From Stenotrophomonas nitritireducens (GTDB lineage Bacteria; Pseudomonadota; Gammaproteobacteria; Xanthomonadales; Xanthomonadaceae): a stretch of DNA of 64,000 nucleotides. Numbering within the stretch: position 1 is the first letter of the stretch; every line of letters begins with the position of its first letter. Of the stretch, positions 8,966 to 16,793 are shown piece by piece. A program made the position numbers and the translations under genes. Under the pieces are notes generated by a model. That model had not been told where the DNA came from. It did not search any database and saw only the letters and a program-made list of their open reading frames with translations. The stretch covers positions 2,904,501 through 2,968,500 of the forward strand of contig NZ_CP016756.1 in assembly GCF_001700965.1 (NCBI RefSeq), in the 5' to 3' direction.

Positions 8966-9568
8966 TTGAGCAACACGCCGCCGATCGTTCCGGATCTTCC
9001 CGCCGCCATGCCGCAGCGCAAGAATGCCGCCTTCAGCCGTTGGCTGGGGCGCAGCATCCTGCGCATGGGCGGCTGGCATATCCGTGGGCCGATCCCGGAC
9101 CTGGCCAAGGCGGTGGTGATCGCCGCGCCGCATTCGTCCAACTGGGACGGCCTGTGGGGGCTGGCGGCAAAGATGGCGCTGGGCCTGGAAGCGCGCATCC
9201 TCGGCAAGGACAAGCTGTTCTGGTGGCCGCTGAGCGTGCTGCTGCGCCGGCTCGGCGTGGTGCCGCTGGACCGCAGTTCGCCGCAGGGCACGGTGGGCCA
9301 GGCGGTGGCGATGATCCGCGACAGCGAGCAGGTCTGGTATGCGTTGGCGCCGGAGGGTACGCGCAAGCAGGTGACTGAATGGAAGGGCGGTTTCCTGAAG
9401 ATCGCCCGCATGGCCGATGTGCCGATCATTCCCGCCTACTTCCATTATCCGGAGCGGGTGATCGGCTTCGGGCCGGTGTTCCATACCAGCGGTGATGATG
9501 TGGCCGACATGGCCGCCATCCGCCAGTGGTACCGGCAGTGGCAGGGCAAGAACCACAGCTCCAGCTGA
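8966..9568 (+). CDS. 1-acylglycerol-3-phosphate acyltransferase family protein
   Basis: 200 residues. A TTG start at 8966 is chosen because GGGAG lies six bases upstream and the frame begins just after the arfB stop. The PlsC-type motifs are visible: HSSNWD (HX4D catalytic pair, about residue 55) and EGTR (about residue 130), then a PIIPAYFHYP segment. It is shorter than PlsC and lacks an obvious membrane helix, fitting the small glycerol-acyltransferase group seen next to ribosome-rescue or metabolic genes. Acyl acceptor unknown. Confidence 0.85.
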   Translation: MSNTPPIVPDLPAAMPQRKNAAFSRWLGRSILRMGGWHIRGPIPDLAKAVVIAAPHSSNWDGLWGLAAKMALGLEARILGKDKLFWWPLSVLLRRLGVVPLDRSSPQGTVGQAVAMIRDSEQVWYALAPEGTRKQVTEWKGGFLKIARMADVPIIPAYFHYPERVIGFGPVFHTSGDDVADMAAIRQWYRQWQGKNHSSS

Positions 9569-9680
9569 GCCGCTGCCGACACATCCGGCGCTGGCCGGCG
9601 CCACCATCGGCACATGTCGGCGGGGCTGGATCGGAGTAGGGTGAAAGGCTGTTCGAAGCCCGTTCCCAAGGAGCCGTTTC

Positions 9681-11840
9681 ATGTCGCGTACCGTTGTTCT
9701 GGCCGCCGCCATCAGCCTTGCGCTGGCCGCCTGTTCTGGCAAGGAGTCTACTGCCCCCGTGACCGCCAATACCCCCGCGCCGGCCGCCAATCCGGCCGAT
9801 GCTTCCACCAACCCCTTCATGAGCGTCAGCACGCTGCCGTTCCAGGCGCCGGCCTTCGACAAGATCAAGGACAGCGACTACCTGCCGGCCTTCGAGGAAG
9901 GCATGCGCCAGCAGCTGGCGGAGATCAAGCAGATCACCGACAACACCCAGCCGGCCACCTTCGACAACACCTTGCTGCCGATGGAAAAATCCGGCGCCAT
10001 CCTGGACCGCGTCAGCCGCGTGTTCTTCAGCGTGGTGCAGGCCGATACCAACCCGGAACGGCAGAAGATCCAGGAAGACGTGGTGCCCAAGCTGGCCGCG
10101 CACAGCGATGCCATCCGCCTGGATGCCAAGCTGTTCGAGCGCATCAAGGCCATCCATGACGGCCGCGCCGAAGCGGGCCTGGACCCGGAGCAGCTGCGCG
10201 TGGTCGAGGAAACCTACAAGGGCTTCGTCAAGGCCGGCGCGCAGCTCAGCGATACCGACAAGGAAACGCTGAAGCAGTACAACGCCGAGGAAGCTACCCT
10301 CGCCAATGACTTCCACAACAAGCTGGTTGCAGCCACTGCCGCCGGTGCGGTGGTCATCGACGACAAGGCGCAGCTGGCTGGCCTGTCCGATGGCGATATC
10401 GCCGCCGCCGAAGATGCCGCCAAGGGCCGCAAGCTCGATGGCAAGTGGGTGCTGAGCCTGCAGAACACCACCCAGCAGCCGGTGCTCGGCTCGCTGCAGG
10501 ACCGCGACGTGCGCGCCAAGGTGCTGCAAGCCTCGGAAACCCGCACCGAGCACGGCGACGCCAACGACACCCGCAAGATCATCCAGCGCCTGGCCCAGCT
10601 GCGCGCGGCCAAGGCCAAGCTGCTCGGCTTCCCCAACTTCGCCGCCTACAACCTGACCGACCAGATGGCGCAGACGCCGGAGCACGCGCTCAAGCTGCTG
10701 ACCGACACCGTGCCGGCGGCAACCGCCAAGGCGCGTGGCGAGCTGGCTGAAATCCAGAAGGTGATCGATGCGCAGAAGGGCGGCTTCAAGGCCACCGCGT
10801 CGGATTGGGACTTCTACGCCGAGCAGGTGCGCAAGGCCAAGTACGACCTGGACGAAGCGCAGATCAAGCCCTACTTCGAGCTGGACAACGTGCTGCAGAA
10901 CGGCGTCTTCTTCGCCGCCAATCAGCTCTACGGCCTGACCTTCAAGGAGCGCAAGGACCTGCCGGTCTACCACCCGGACGTGCGCGTGTTTGAAGTCACC
11001 GATGCCAACGGCCAGCCGCTGGCGCTGTTCTACGCCGATTTCTACAAGCGTGACAGCAAGTCCGGCGGCGCCTGGATGGACGTGTTCGTCGAGCAGGACG
11101 GCCTGACCGGCACCAAGCCGGTGGTCTACAACGTCAGCAACTTCACCAAGCCCGCCGCCGGCCAGCCCGCGCTGCTGAGCTGGGACGACGTGACCACCAT
11201 GTTCCACGAGTTCGGCCATGCCCTGCACGGCATGTTCTCCAACACCAAGTACCCCAGCGTGGCCGGCACCGGCGTGCCGCGTGACTTCGTCGAGTTCCCG
11301 TCGCAGTTCAACGAGCACTGGGCATCGGACCCGAAGGTGTTCGCCAACTACGCCAAGCACTACCAGACCAAGGCAGCGATGCCGCAGGAGCTGGTGGACA
11401 AGATCGCCAAGGCCAAGACCTTCAACCAGGGCTATATGACCACCGAGTACCTGTCGGCGGCACTGCTGGACCTGGCCTGGCATACGCAGGGCGCTGACGC
11501 ACCGCTGCAGGACGTGGACAAGTTCGAAGCCGACGCGCTCAAGCGCTACAAGGTGGACCTGGCGCAGGTGCCGCCGCGTTACCGCAGCAGCTACTTCGAC
11601 CACATCTGGGGCGGTGGTTATTCGGCCGGCTACTACGCCTATTTCTGGGCGGAAATGATCGACCACGACGCCTTCGAGTGGTTCAAGGAGAACGGTGGCC
11701 TTACCCGTGAGAACGGCCAGGTGTTCCGCGACAAGATCCTGTCGATCGGCAATACCCGCGACCTGGCAACGGCCTACCGCGATTTCCGCGGCAAGGACCC
11801 GAGCGTGGAGCCGCTGCTGCACAACCGCGGCTTGAAATAA
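9681..11840 (+). CDS. dcp: Peptidyl-dipeptidase, M3 family, lipoprotein
   Basis: 719 residues. The N-terminus is a lipoprotein signal with lipobox LAAC (Cys at residue 14), followed by an Ala/Pro-rich linker, so it is anchored in the envelope; E. coli Dcp is cytoplasmic or periplasmic without this lipid anchor. The M3 zinc motif HEFGHALHG with downstream Glu appears near residue 512, and the C-terminal GGGYSAGYYAYFWAEMIDHDAF segment is characteristic of Dcp/oligopeptidase A. It removes dipeptides from C-termini. ATG 9681 has AAGGAG seven to eight bases upstream. Confidence 0.9.
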   Translation: MSRTVVLAAAISLALAACSGKESTAPVTANTPAPAANPADASTNPFMSVSTLPFQAPAFDKIKDSDYLPAFEEGMRQQLAEIKQITDNTQPATFDNTLLPMEKSGAILDRVSRVFFSVVQADTNPERQKIQEDVVPKLAAHSDAIRLDAKLFERIKAIHDGRAEAGLDPEQLRVVEETYKGFVKAGAQLSDTDKETLKQYNAEEATLANDFHNKLVAATAAGAVVIDDKAQLAGLSDGDIAAAEDAAKGRKLDGKWVLSLQNTTQQPVLGSLQDRDVRAKVLQASETRTEHGDANDTRKIIQRLAQLRAAKAKLLGFPNFAAYNLTDQMAQTPEHALKLLTDTVPAATAKARGELAEIQKVIDAQKGGFKATASDWDFYAEQVRKAKYDLDEAQIKPYFELDNVLQNGVFFAANQLYGLTFKERKDLPVYHPDVRVFEVTDANGQPLALFYADFYKRDSKSGGAWMDVFVEQDGLTGTKPVVYNVSNFTKPAAGQPALLSWDDVTTMFHEFGHALHGMFSNTKYPSVAGTGVPRDFVEFPSQFNEHWASDPKVFANYAKHYQTKAAMPQELVDKIAKAKTFNQGYMTTEYLSAALLDLAWHTQGADAPLQDVDKFEADALKRYKVDLAQVPPRYRSSYFDHIWGGGYSAGYYAYFWAEMIDHDAFEWFKENGGLTRENGQVFRDKILSIGNTRDLATAYRDFRGKDPSVEPLLHNRGLK

Positions 11841-11864
11841 GCCTAGGCGTGCAGGTGTAAAACG

Positions 11865-11894
11865 ACGAACGGCAGGGGAAACCCTGCCGTTCGT
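11865..11894. terminator. Terminator hairpin between convergent genes
   Basis: ACGAACGGCAGGG at 11865-11877 pairs perfectly with CCCTGCCGTTCGT at 11882-11894 around a four-base loop. It lies between the convergent dcp and I78-inhibitor genes and can serve both. A T-rich stretch (GTTTGT) follows on the plus strand. Confidence 0.8.
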
Positions 11895-11934
11895 GTTTGT
11901 ACGTGTTGTTCTGCAGCTGCAGCGCGGGTGCGTG

Positions 11935-12264
11935 TTACTCGCAGCGCACTGCGGTGATCACATTGTTGGCGTCGACAAACACGCGCAGGCGGTCCTTGCG
12001 GATATCACGCGAAACAATGGTGGTCGGGCTGATCGGGTTGAGCAGGCCGGCGCCGCTTTCCTTCTTGAGCCGACGCACGGTGGGCTCATCGTTGACCGTG
12101 CCCACCGCCCATTGCAGTGACGAGTCGCTGCACAGGCCGAAGTTCGGGTCGGTATTGGCGACCGGCGGCGCGCTCACGCAGGCGCTCAGGGCAGTGGCCA
12201 GCAGGCCGCCGACCAGCAACGGGCGCAGCGCTGCGGCAGTGTGATGCAGTGTGATTGCAGGCAT
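11935..12264 (-). CDS. I78-family peptidase inhibitor, lipoprotein
   Basis: 109 residues from ATG 12264, chosen for GGAGGA eight bases upstream and a following signal sequence; the frame stays open further upstream but without a ribosome site. Lipobox LSAC gives a lipoprotein. The mature part has the I78 pattern: a conserved Trp (SLQWAVG), a basic RRLKKESGA segment, and the C-terminal DRLRVFVDANNVITAVRCE. The I78 family contains small serine-peptidase inhibitors. Convergent with dcp and divergent from the amidase gene at 12424. Confidence 0.8.
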   Translation of the reverse strand: MPAITLHHTAAALRPLLVGGLLATALSACVSAPPVANTDPNFGLCSDSSLQWAVGTVNDEPTVRRLKKESGAGLLNPISPTTIVSRDIRKDRLRVFVDANNVITAVRCE

Positions 12265-12423
12265 GGGGCGGATCCTCCATTCAAATATGCGCTGAGCATA
12301 GCAGCGGCCTGTCACCGGATATTTGTTTTTTTGGAATGCCAACTGCATCGAAGCTGAAAAATGAATAGCTGTTAGGATCATTCCGATTGCATCACTGACC
12401 TGACCCCGCCAAGGAAGCTCATC

Positions 12424-13488
12424 ATGAAATCAGCAAAGCGATCCCTTATTGCCGCCTGTGCCACCTTGCTGGTCGGTATGGCAGGCCTGCAGCACGATGC
12501 CGATGCCTGCACCCGTTTCGTCTACCACGGCGCCGGCAATGAAATCTTCACCGGCCGCTCGATGGACTACAAGATCGACACCGGCACCCACCTGTGGATG
12601 TTCCCGCGCGGCATGCCGCGCACCGGCGAGACCGGCCCGGACACGCTGAAGTGGACCTCGCGCTATGGCAGCGTCATCGCCAGCGCCTACGATATTTCCA
12701 CCACCGACGGCATGAACGAGGCCGGCCTGGTCGCCAACCTGCTGTGGCTGGCCGAATCCGAATACCCCGAGCGCAACAGCGGCAAGCCTGGCCTCGCAAT
12801 CTCGGTGTGGACGCAGTACATGCTCGACAACTTCGCCACCGTTGAGGAAGCGGTAAAGGTGCTGAGCGCCGAGCCCTTCACCCTGGTCAGCGATGCAGCG
12901 CCCGGCGAGCAGCGCCTGGCCACGCTGCACCTGTCGCTGTCAGATGCCAGCGGCGACAGCGCCATCATCGAGTACATCAAGGGCAAGCAGGTCATTCATC
13001 ACAGCCGCGACTACAAGGTGATGACCAACTCGCCGATCTTCGAAGAGCAGCTGGCACTGGAAAGTTATTGGCGGCAGATTGGTGGCACGGTGATGTTGCC
13101 GGGCACCAACCGCGCCTCGGACCGCTTCGCCCGCGCCGCGTTCTATATCGACGCCATTCCCAAGTCGACCGACCCGGTGGAATCCACCGCCAGCGTGTTC
13201 GGCGTGATCCGCAACGTGTCGGTGCCGTACGGCATCACCACCCCGGACCAGCCCAACATCTCCTCCACCCGCTGGCGCACGGTGTCCGACCAGTCGCGCA
13301 TGCGCTACTACTTCGAGTCAGCGCTGGCGACCAATGTGTTCTGGGTGGACCTGAAGAAGATCGACTTCAGCGAGAAGGGCGGCAAGGTCAAGCGCCTGGA
13401 CCTGGGCCCGCAGCAGCGCACCATCTATTCGGGTGAAGCCAACGCCCAGTTCAAGGAAACCAAGCCGTTCCGTTTCCTCGGCGTGTAA
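12424..13488 (+). CDS. Linear amide C-N hydrolase, Ntn family (choloylglycine hydrolase-like)
   Basis: 354 residues; AAGGAAG upstream of ATG 12424. A signal peptide ends in ADA, exposing Cys29 in ACTRFVYHG as the mature N-terminal residue, which is the nucleophile of this Ntn family. GRSMDYK (Arg, Asp) follows as in bile salt and acyl-homoserine-lactone/penicillin acylases. Periplasmic location is expected. Substrate cannot be assigned; in plant- or soil-associated bacteria such enzymes can hydrolyse AHL signals or antibiotics. Followed after about 50 bases by an outer-membrane protein gene, likely co-transcribed. Confidence 0.88.
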   Translation: MKSAKRSLIAACATLLVGMAGLQHDADACTRFVYHGAGNEIFTGRSMDYKIDTGTHLWMFPRGMPRTGETGPDTLKWTSRYGSVIASAYDISTTDGMNEAGLVANLLWLAESEYPERNSGKPGLAISVWTQYMLDNFATVEEAVKVLSAEPFTLVSDAAPGEQRLATLHLSLSDASGDSAIIEYIKGKQVIHHSRDYKVMTNSPIFEEQLALESYWRQIGGTVMLPGTNRASDRFARAAFYIDAIPKSTDPVESTASVFGVIRNVSVPYGITTPDQPNISSTRWRTVSDQSRMRYYFESALATNVFWVDLKKIDFSEKGGKVKRLDLGPQQRTIYSGEANAQFKETKPFRFLGV

Positions 13489-13538
13489 TGCACAACCTGC
13501 GTGCCCGGCAAACCGGGCACGCGACATCCGGAGCTTCA

Positions 13539-14309
13539 ATGAAAACCCGATTCAACCTCAAGCGGCCATGTTTGCCGCTGCTGTTGCTGGCGATGGGCGG
13601 CATTCCGCTTGCGCATGCGCAGGACAACAGCAATGACGACAGCTGGCGTTTCCAGGCCACGCCCTACGTGTGGATGAGTGGCATGGAAGGCCAGGTAAGG
13701 CCGTTCCGTGCTGCACCGATGGCCGACGTGGACAAGTCCTTCTCCGAGTTGATGGACAGCCTGGACGCGGCCGCCTTCATCACCGGCACCGCGCGCCGTG
13801 GTGACTTCGTACTGCAGGCCGATTTCACCCATGCATCGACCTCGGATTCGACGCCGCTGCCGATGGGCCTGGCAGCGAAGGTGAAAGTGCGCCAGACCTC
13901 GGTGACTGCGACGGCGGGTTATGCCTGGATGGCGACCGAGCGCACCGGCATCGATCTGCTGGCTGGTGTCCGCTATTGGGACATCAGCGCCGCGGTGAAC
14001 GTACCGGGGCTGGTATCGGCGCGTTCGGATTCCTCCTTCGTCGACCCGATTGCCGGCGTGCGCTGGCGGCAGGCGCTGACGCCGCGCTGGAGCAGCATTG
14101 CCTACGTGGATGTAGGCGGTTTTGGTGTGGGCTCGGATTCCACCTGGCAGCTGTTGGCCTTGGCCAACTATCAGGCCACCGACAAGCTGTTCGTCTCGAT
14201 GGGCTACCGCCACCAGAGCCTGGACTACCGCGACAACGGCAAGCGCCTGGACGTATCCCTGTCCGGCCCGATGCTGGGCGTGACCTACCAGTTCGGCGCA
14301 GCGCGATAA
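13539..14309 (+). CDS. Outer-membrane beta-barrel protein of unknown function
   Basis: 256 residues from ATG 13539, preferred because GGAG is six bases upstream and a signal peptide follows (cleavage near AHA-Q). An ATG at 13488 in frame overlaps the previous stop. The mature protein shows alternating-residue beta strands with aromatic ends (FQATPYVWMSGMEG, LLAGVRYWDIS, GVRWRQALTPRWS) and finishes LGVTYQFGAAR, a porin-like layout with about ten strands. No specific family recognised. Context links it to the Ntn hydrolase. Confidence 0.7.
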   Translation: MKTRFNLKRPCLPLLLLAMGGIPLAHAQDNSNDDSWRFQATPYVWMSGMEGQVRPFRAAPMADVDKSFSELMDSLDAAAFITGTARRGDFVLQADFTHASTSDSTPLPMGLAAKVKVRQTSVTATAGYAWMATERTGIDLLAGVRYWDISAAVNVPGLVSARSDSSFVDPIAGVRWRQALTPRWSSIAYVDVGGFGVGSDSTWQLLALANYQATDKLFVSMGYRHQSLDYRDNGKRLDVSLSGPMLGVTYQFGAAR

Positions 14310-14329
14310 GGCCCAAAGCCTGAAAGCCC

Positions 14330-15008
14330 CTCTCCCCTCGGGAGAGGGGTTGGGGTGAGGGTAGGAGCGAAGCCCCTCTGGAAATCATTCATGCAGGTGC
14401 TTCGCTCGCACCCTCATCCGCCCTCCGGGCACCTTCTCCCAAGGGGAGAAGGAAAGCGCTGAAAGCCCCTCTCCCCCCGGGAGAGGGGTTGGGGTGAGGG
14501 AAGGGGGCGAAGCCCCCCGCAATCATCGATGCAGGTGCTCCGCACCAACCCTCATCCGCCCTCCGGGCACCTTCTCCCAAGGGGAGAAGGAAAGCGCTGG
14601 AAGCCCCTCTCCCCCCGGGAGAGGGGTTGGGGTGAGGGTAGGGGGCGAAGCCCTCCGCAAGCATCGATGCGGGTGCTTCGCACCAGCCCTCATCCGCCCT
14701 CCGGGCACCTTCTCCCAGGGGGAGAAGGGAAGCGCTGGAAGCCCCTCCCCCCCGGGAGAGGGGTTGGGGTGAGGGTAGGGAGCGAAGCCCGCTGGAATCA
14801 TCAATGCAGGTGCTCCGCACCGACCCTCATCCGCCCTCCGGGCACCTTCTCCCGAGGGGAGAAGGGAAGCGCTAGAAGCCCCTCTCCCCCCGGGAGAGGG
14901 GTTGGGGTGAGGGTAGGGAGCGAAGCCCCTCTGGAAATCATTCATGCAGGTGCTTCGCCCGCACCCTCATCCGCCCTCCGGGCACCTTCTCCCGAAGGGA
15001 GAAGGGTC
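14330..15008. repeat. Tandem array of about 138-bp units, five copies, each with two hairpins
   Basis: GAGAGGGGTTGGGGTGAGGG recurs at 14342, 14481, 14619, 14756 and 14894, giving spacings of 139, 138, 137 and 138 bases. Each unit carries two palindromes: CCCCTCTCCC-GGGAGAGGGG and CCTTCTCCC-GGGAGAAGG, joined by GGTGCTTCGCACC-like sequence. No gene lies in 14310-15020; long open frames across it are artefacts of the repeat. It separates the plus-strand outer-membrane gene from the minus-strand SIP gene and would act as a strong transcription barrier. Confidence 0.9.
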
Positions 15009-15020
15009 AGGCTTCAAGCA

Positions 15021-15812
15021 TCACTCCGCCTCGTTCGGATCAGCCTTCCAATAACCGGTAGCGCGGATCCAATCCTTCGGCACCTGCAGATGCCCTTCGA
15101 CAAACTTGCGCATCATCCGCGCACGCTTGGACTCGGTGGCAATCCAGTAATGCGTGTCGCCATCGGGCTGCTCGAAATCGACCAACGCGTCTTCCAGCAA
15201 GGTGCTGCTGGCCGCATCAAAGCCATTGCGCTCGAACCACGACACCGTCACCTGCGCTGCACTCTCCAGCGGCTGCCGATCGCCTTCTTCCGGGATCTCG
15301 ATGAACACCTCGGCCTGCGCGCCTTCCGGCAATTCCTCCAAGCGCCGCGCAATCGCCGGCAACGCAGTCTCATCGCCAATCAGCACATAGCAGTCGAAAT
15401 CATCGGCCACCACGTGCGAGCCGCGCGGGCCGGCCACCACCAGCTCATCGCCTACCTCGGCATTGGCCGCCCAACTGGTGGCCGGGCCATCGCCGTGCAG
15501 CACGAAGTCCAGCACCAGCTCGCCGGCATCGGCATCGTAGAAACGCGGCGTGTAATCGCGCGCCGGCGACGGCTGCTTGCCTTGCGGGTAACGCGGGCCC
15601 TGTTCGGTCAGTTCGGGCAATACAAACTCGCCCTCGGCATTGGCGAAAAACAGCTTTACGTGGTCATCCGGCGAGCGGCTGTCAAAGCCTTCCAGTGCGG
15701 CGCCGCCAACAACAATGCGCTGCATGTTCGGGGTCAGGCGTTCAGCGCGCAGCACCTGCAGCTGGCGGAAACGCGGGGTCATGCGGATCAATTGGGTTTC
15801 ATGCTGTGACAT
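15021..15812 (-). CDS. Siderophore-interacting protein, NAD(P)H ferric reductase (YqjH-like)
   Basis: 263 residues from ATG 15812. The FAD-binding domain has the RDYTPRFYD motif (RxYTxR) at about residue 83 and a WAANAEVGDELVVAGPRGS segment. The C-terminal half has VLIGDETALPAIARRLEEL, the NAD(P)-binding part of the SIP family. These cytoplasmic flavoproteins reduce ferric siderophores to release iron. The gene follows the PadR regulator by 87 bases on the same strand, matching the E. coli yqjI-yqjH pairing. Confidence 0.88.
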   Translation of the reverse strand: MSQHETQLIRMTPRFRQLQVLRAERLTPNMQRIVVGGAALEGFDSRSPDDHVKLFFANAEGEFVLPELTEQGPRYPQGKQPSPARDYTPRFYDADAGELVLDFVLHGDGPATSWAANAEVGDELVVAGPRGSHVVADDFDCYVLIGDETALPAIARRLEELPEGAQAEVFIEIPEEGDRQPLESAAQVTVSWFERNGFDAASSTLLEDALVDFEQPDGDTHYWIATESKRARMMRKFVEGHLQVPKDWIRATGYWKADPNEAE

Positions 15813-15899
15813 GGGGGTACCTGTGGTCAGTGTCGGCAGGGCCGGGGTGACCTGGCTGGATCGCTCTGGCTGGGTCGTAAGGTGCAACGGTGATGCGGA

Positions 15900-16397
15900 T
15901 CAGTTTTCCTGCGATTGCTGTTGCACCAAGTCGGTGGCTTCGGCAATCAGGGCGGCGATGCGGGCCACGTCCGGCGCCTGCCATTCGCCCTTGCGCAACA
16001 TCAGCGCGTGGGTGAACTGATGCATGGCATCGCGCAGTGGCGCCGGCAGGCTCTCCCGGGCGATGACGCGGGAGTTGTGGCGCGCGCGCATGCGGGCGGT
16101 CTCCACGTCCTCGGCGCGCAGCTTGAGCTGGGCCTGGCCCAGGCTGGTGATGTGGTAGCGCTTGCGCCCGCCATCTTCCTCGGCGCTTACCCAGCGCTGG
16201 CTCTCGAAATCGGCCAGCAGCGGGTACACCGAGCCCGGGCTGGGGGTGTACACCCGCACGAACATCTCGCTGATCTGCTGGATCAGCTCATAGCCATGGC
16301 GGGGCTGTTCGCCGATCAGCGACAGCAGCAGCAGACGCAGATCGCCACGGCCGAGGGGGCGTGGGGTGGGGCGGCGGCGGGGTTCGGTGGGGTTCAT
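15900..16397 (-). CDS. PadR-family transcriptional regulator (YqjI-like)
   Basis: 165 residues from ATG 16397. The PadR winged helix spans residues 15-95 with the landmark HGYELIQQISE and PSPGSVYPLLADFE segments, followed by a helical dimerisation tail. It probably represses itself and the downstream ferric reductase. E. coli YqjI has a His/Cys-rich nickel-binding N-terminus; here the N-terminus is Arg/Pro-rich without it, so nickel sensing through that element is unlikely. A double palindrome lies immediately upstream. Confidence 0.88.
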   Translation of the reverse strand: MNPTEPRRRPTPRPLGRGDLRLLLLSLIGEQPRHGYELIQQISEMFVRVYTPSPGSVYPLLADFESQRWVSAEEDGGRKRYHITSLGQAQLKLRAEDVETARMRARHNSRVIARESLPAPLRDAMHQFTHALMLRKGEWQAPDVARIAALIAEATDLVQQQSQEN

Positions 16398-16404
16398 CAG
16401 AGGT

Positions 16405-16443
16405 TTTCGATATATCGAAATTGCGCAAAACGATATATCGAAA
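16405..16443. promoter_or_regulatory. Tandem PadR operator, two CGATATATCG palindromes
   Basis: Just upstream of the padR start there are two copies of the perfect 10-bp palindrome CGATATATCG, at 16408-16417 and 16431-16440, 23 bases apart (about two helical turns). The first extends to TTTCGATATATCGAAA; the second keeps only the right-hand AAA. Position and symmetry fit autoregulation by the PadR protein. Confidence 0.75.
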
Positions 16444-16793
16444 CCGCCACGAGCACAAACGAGCCTGCGGCATTTGGGACGGTGCAGACCAAGGGGGCTT
16501 GCATTCCGTACCCCGTGTTGCATTGCAGCATTGCCGGTCTGTCACTGCGCTGACCCTTGCCGATGGCAACTTCGCCCGGTGTTTCGCGCCATTAAGCGTT
16601 TGCAGCGGGGTGCCGGCACTGTCCACGGGTGTCCTTGCAGGTGCATGCGGCATGTCGCCAACTGTCTTGCAGACACTGGCTTTTCCCGCCCCATACGCAT
16701 GCGTAGCCAGCTTGGGAACGTGGCGGGTGCGCTACACTTTGGGGCTCAAAATAACGACAAGCGCGCGCGTGCGTGCAGTAACTGGGAGCGCTA
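16444..16793. other. Intergenic region upstream of aceE
   Basis: Divergent control region between padR and aceE. No gene or structured RNA recognised. A possible aceE promoter is TTGGGA (16712-16717) with TACACT (16733-16738), but the 15-base spacing is short, so this is tentative. GGGAGC precedes the aceE start. Confidence 0.4.

Noticed and set aside
14494..15809. Long plus-strand frame across the tandem array and SIP gene
   Set aside because: Produced by the 138-bp repeat, whose length is a multiple of three, and by the antisense strand of the SIP gene.
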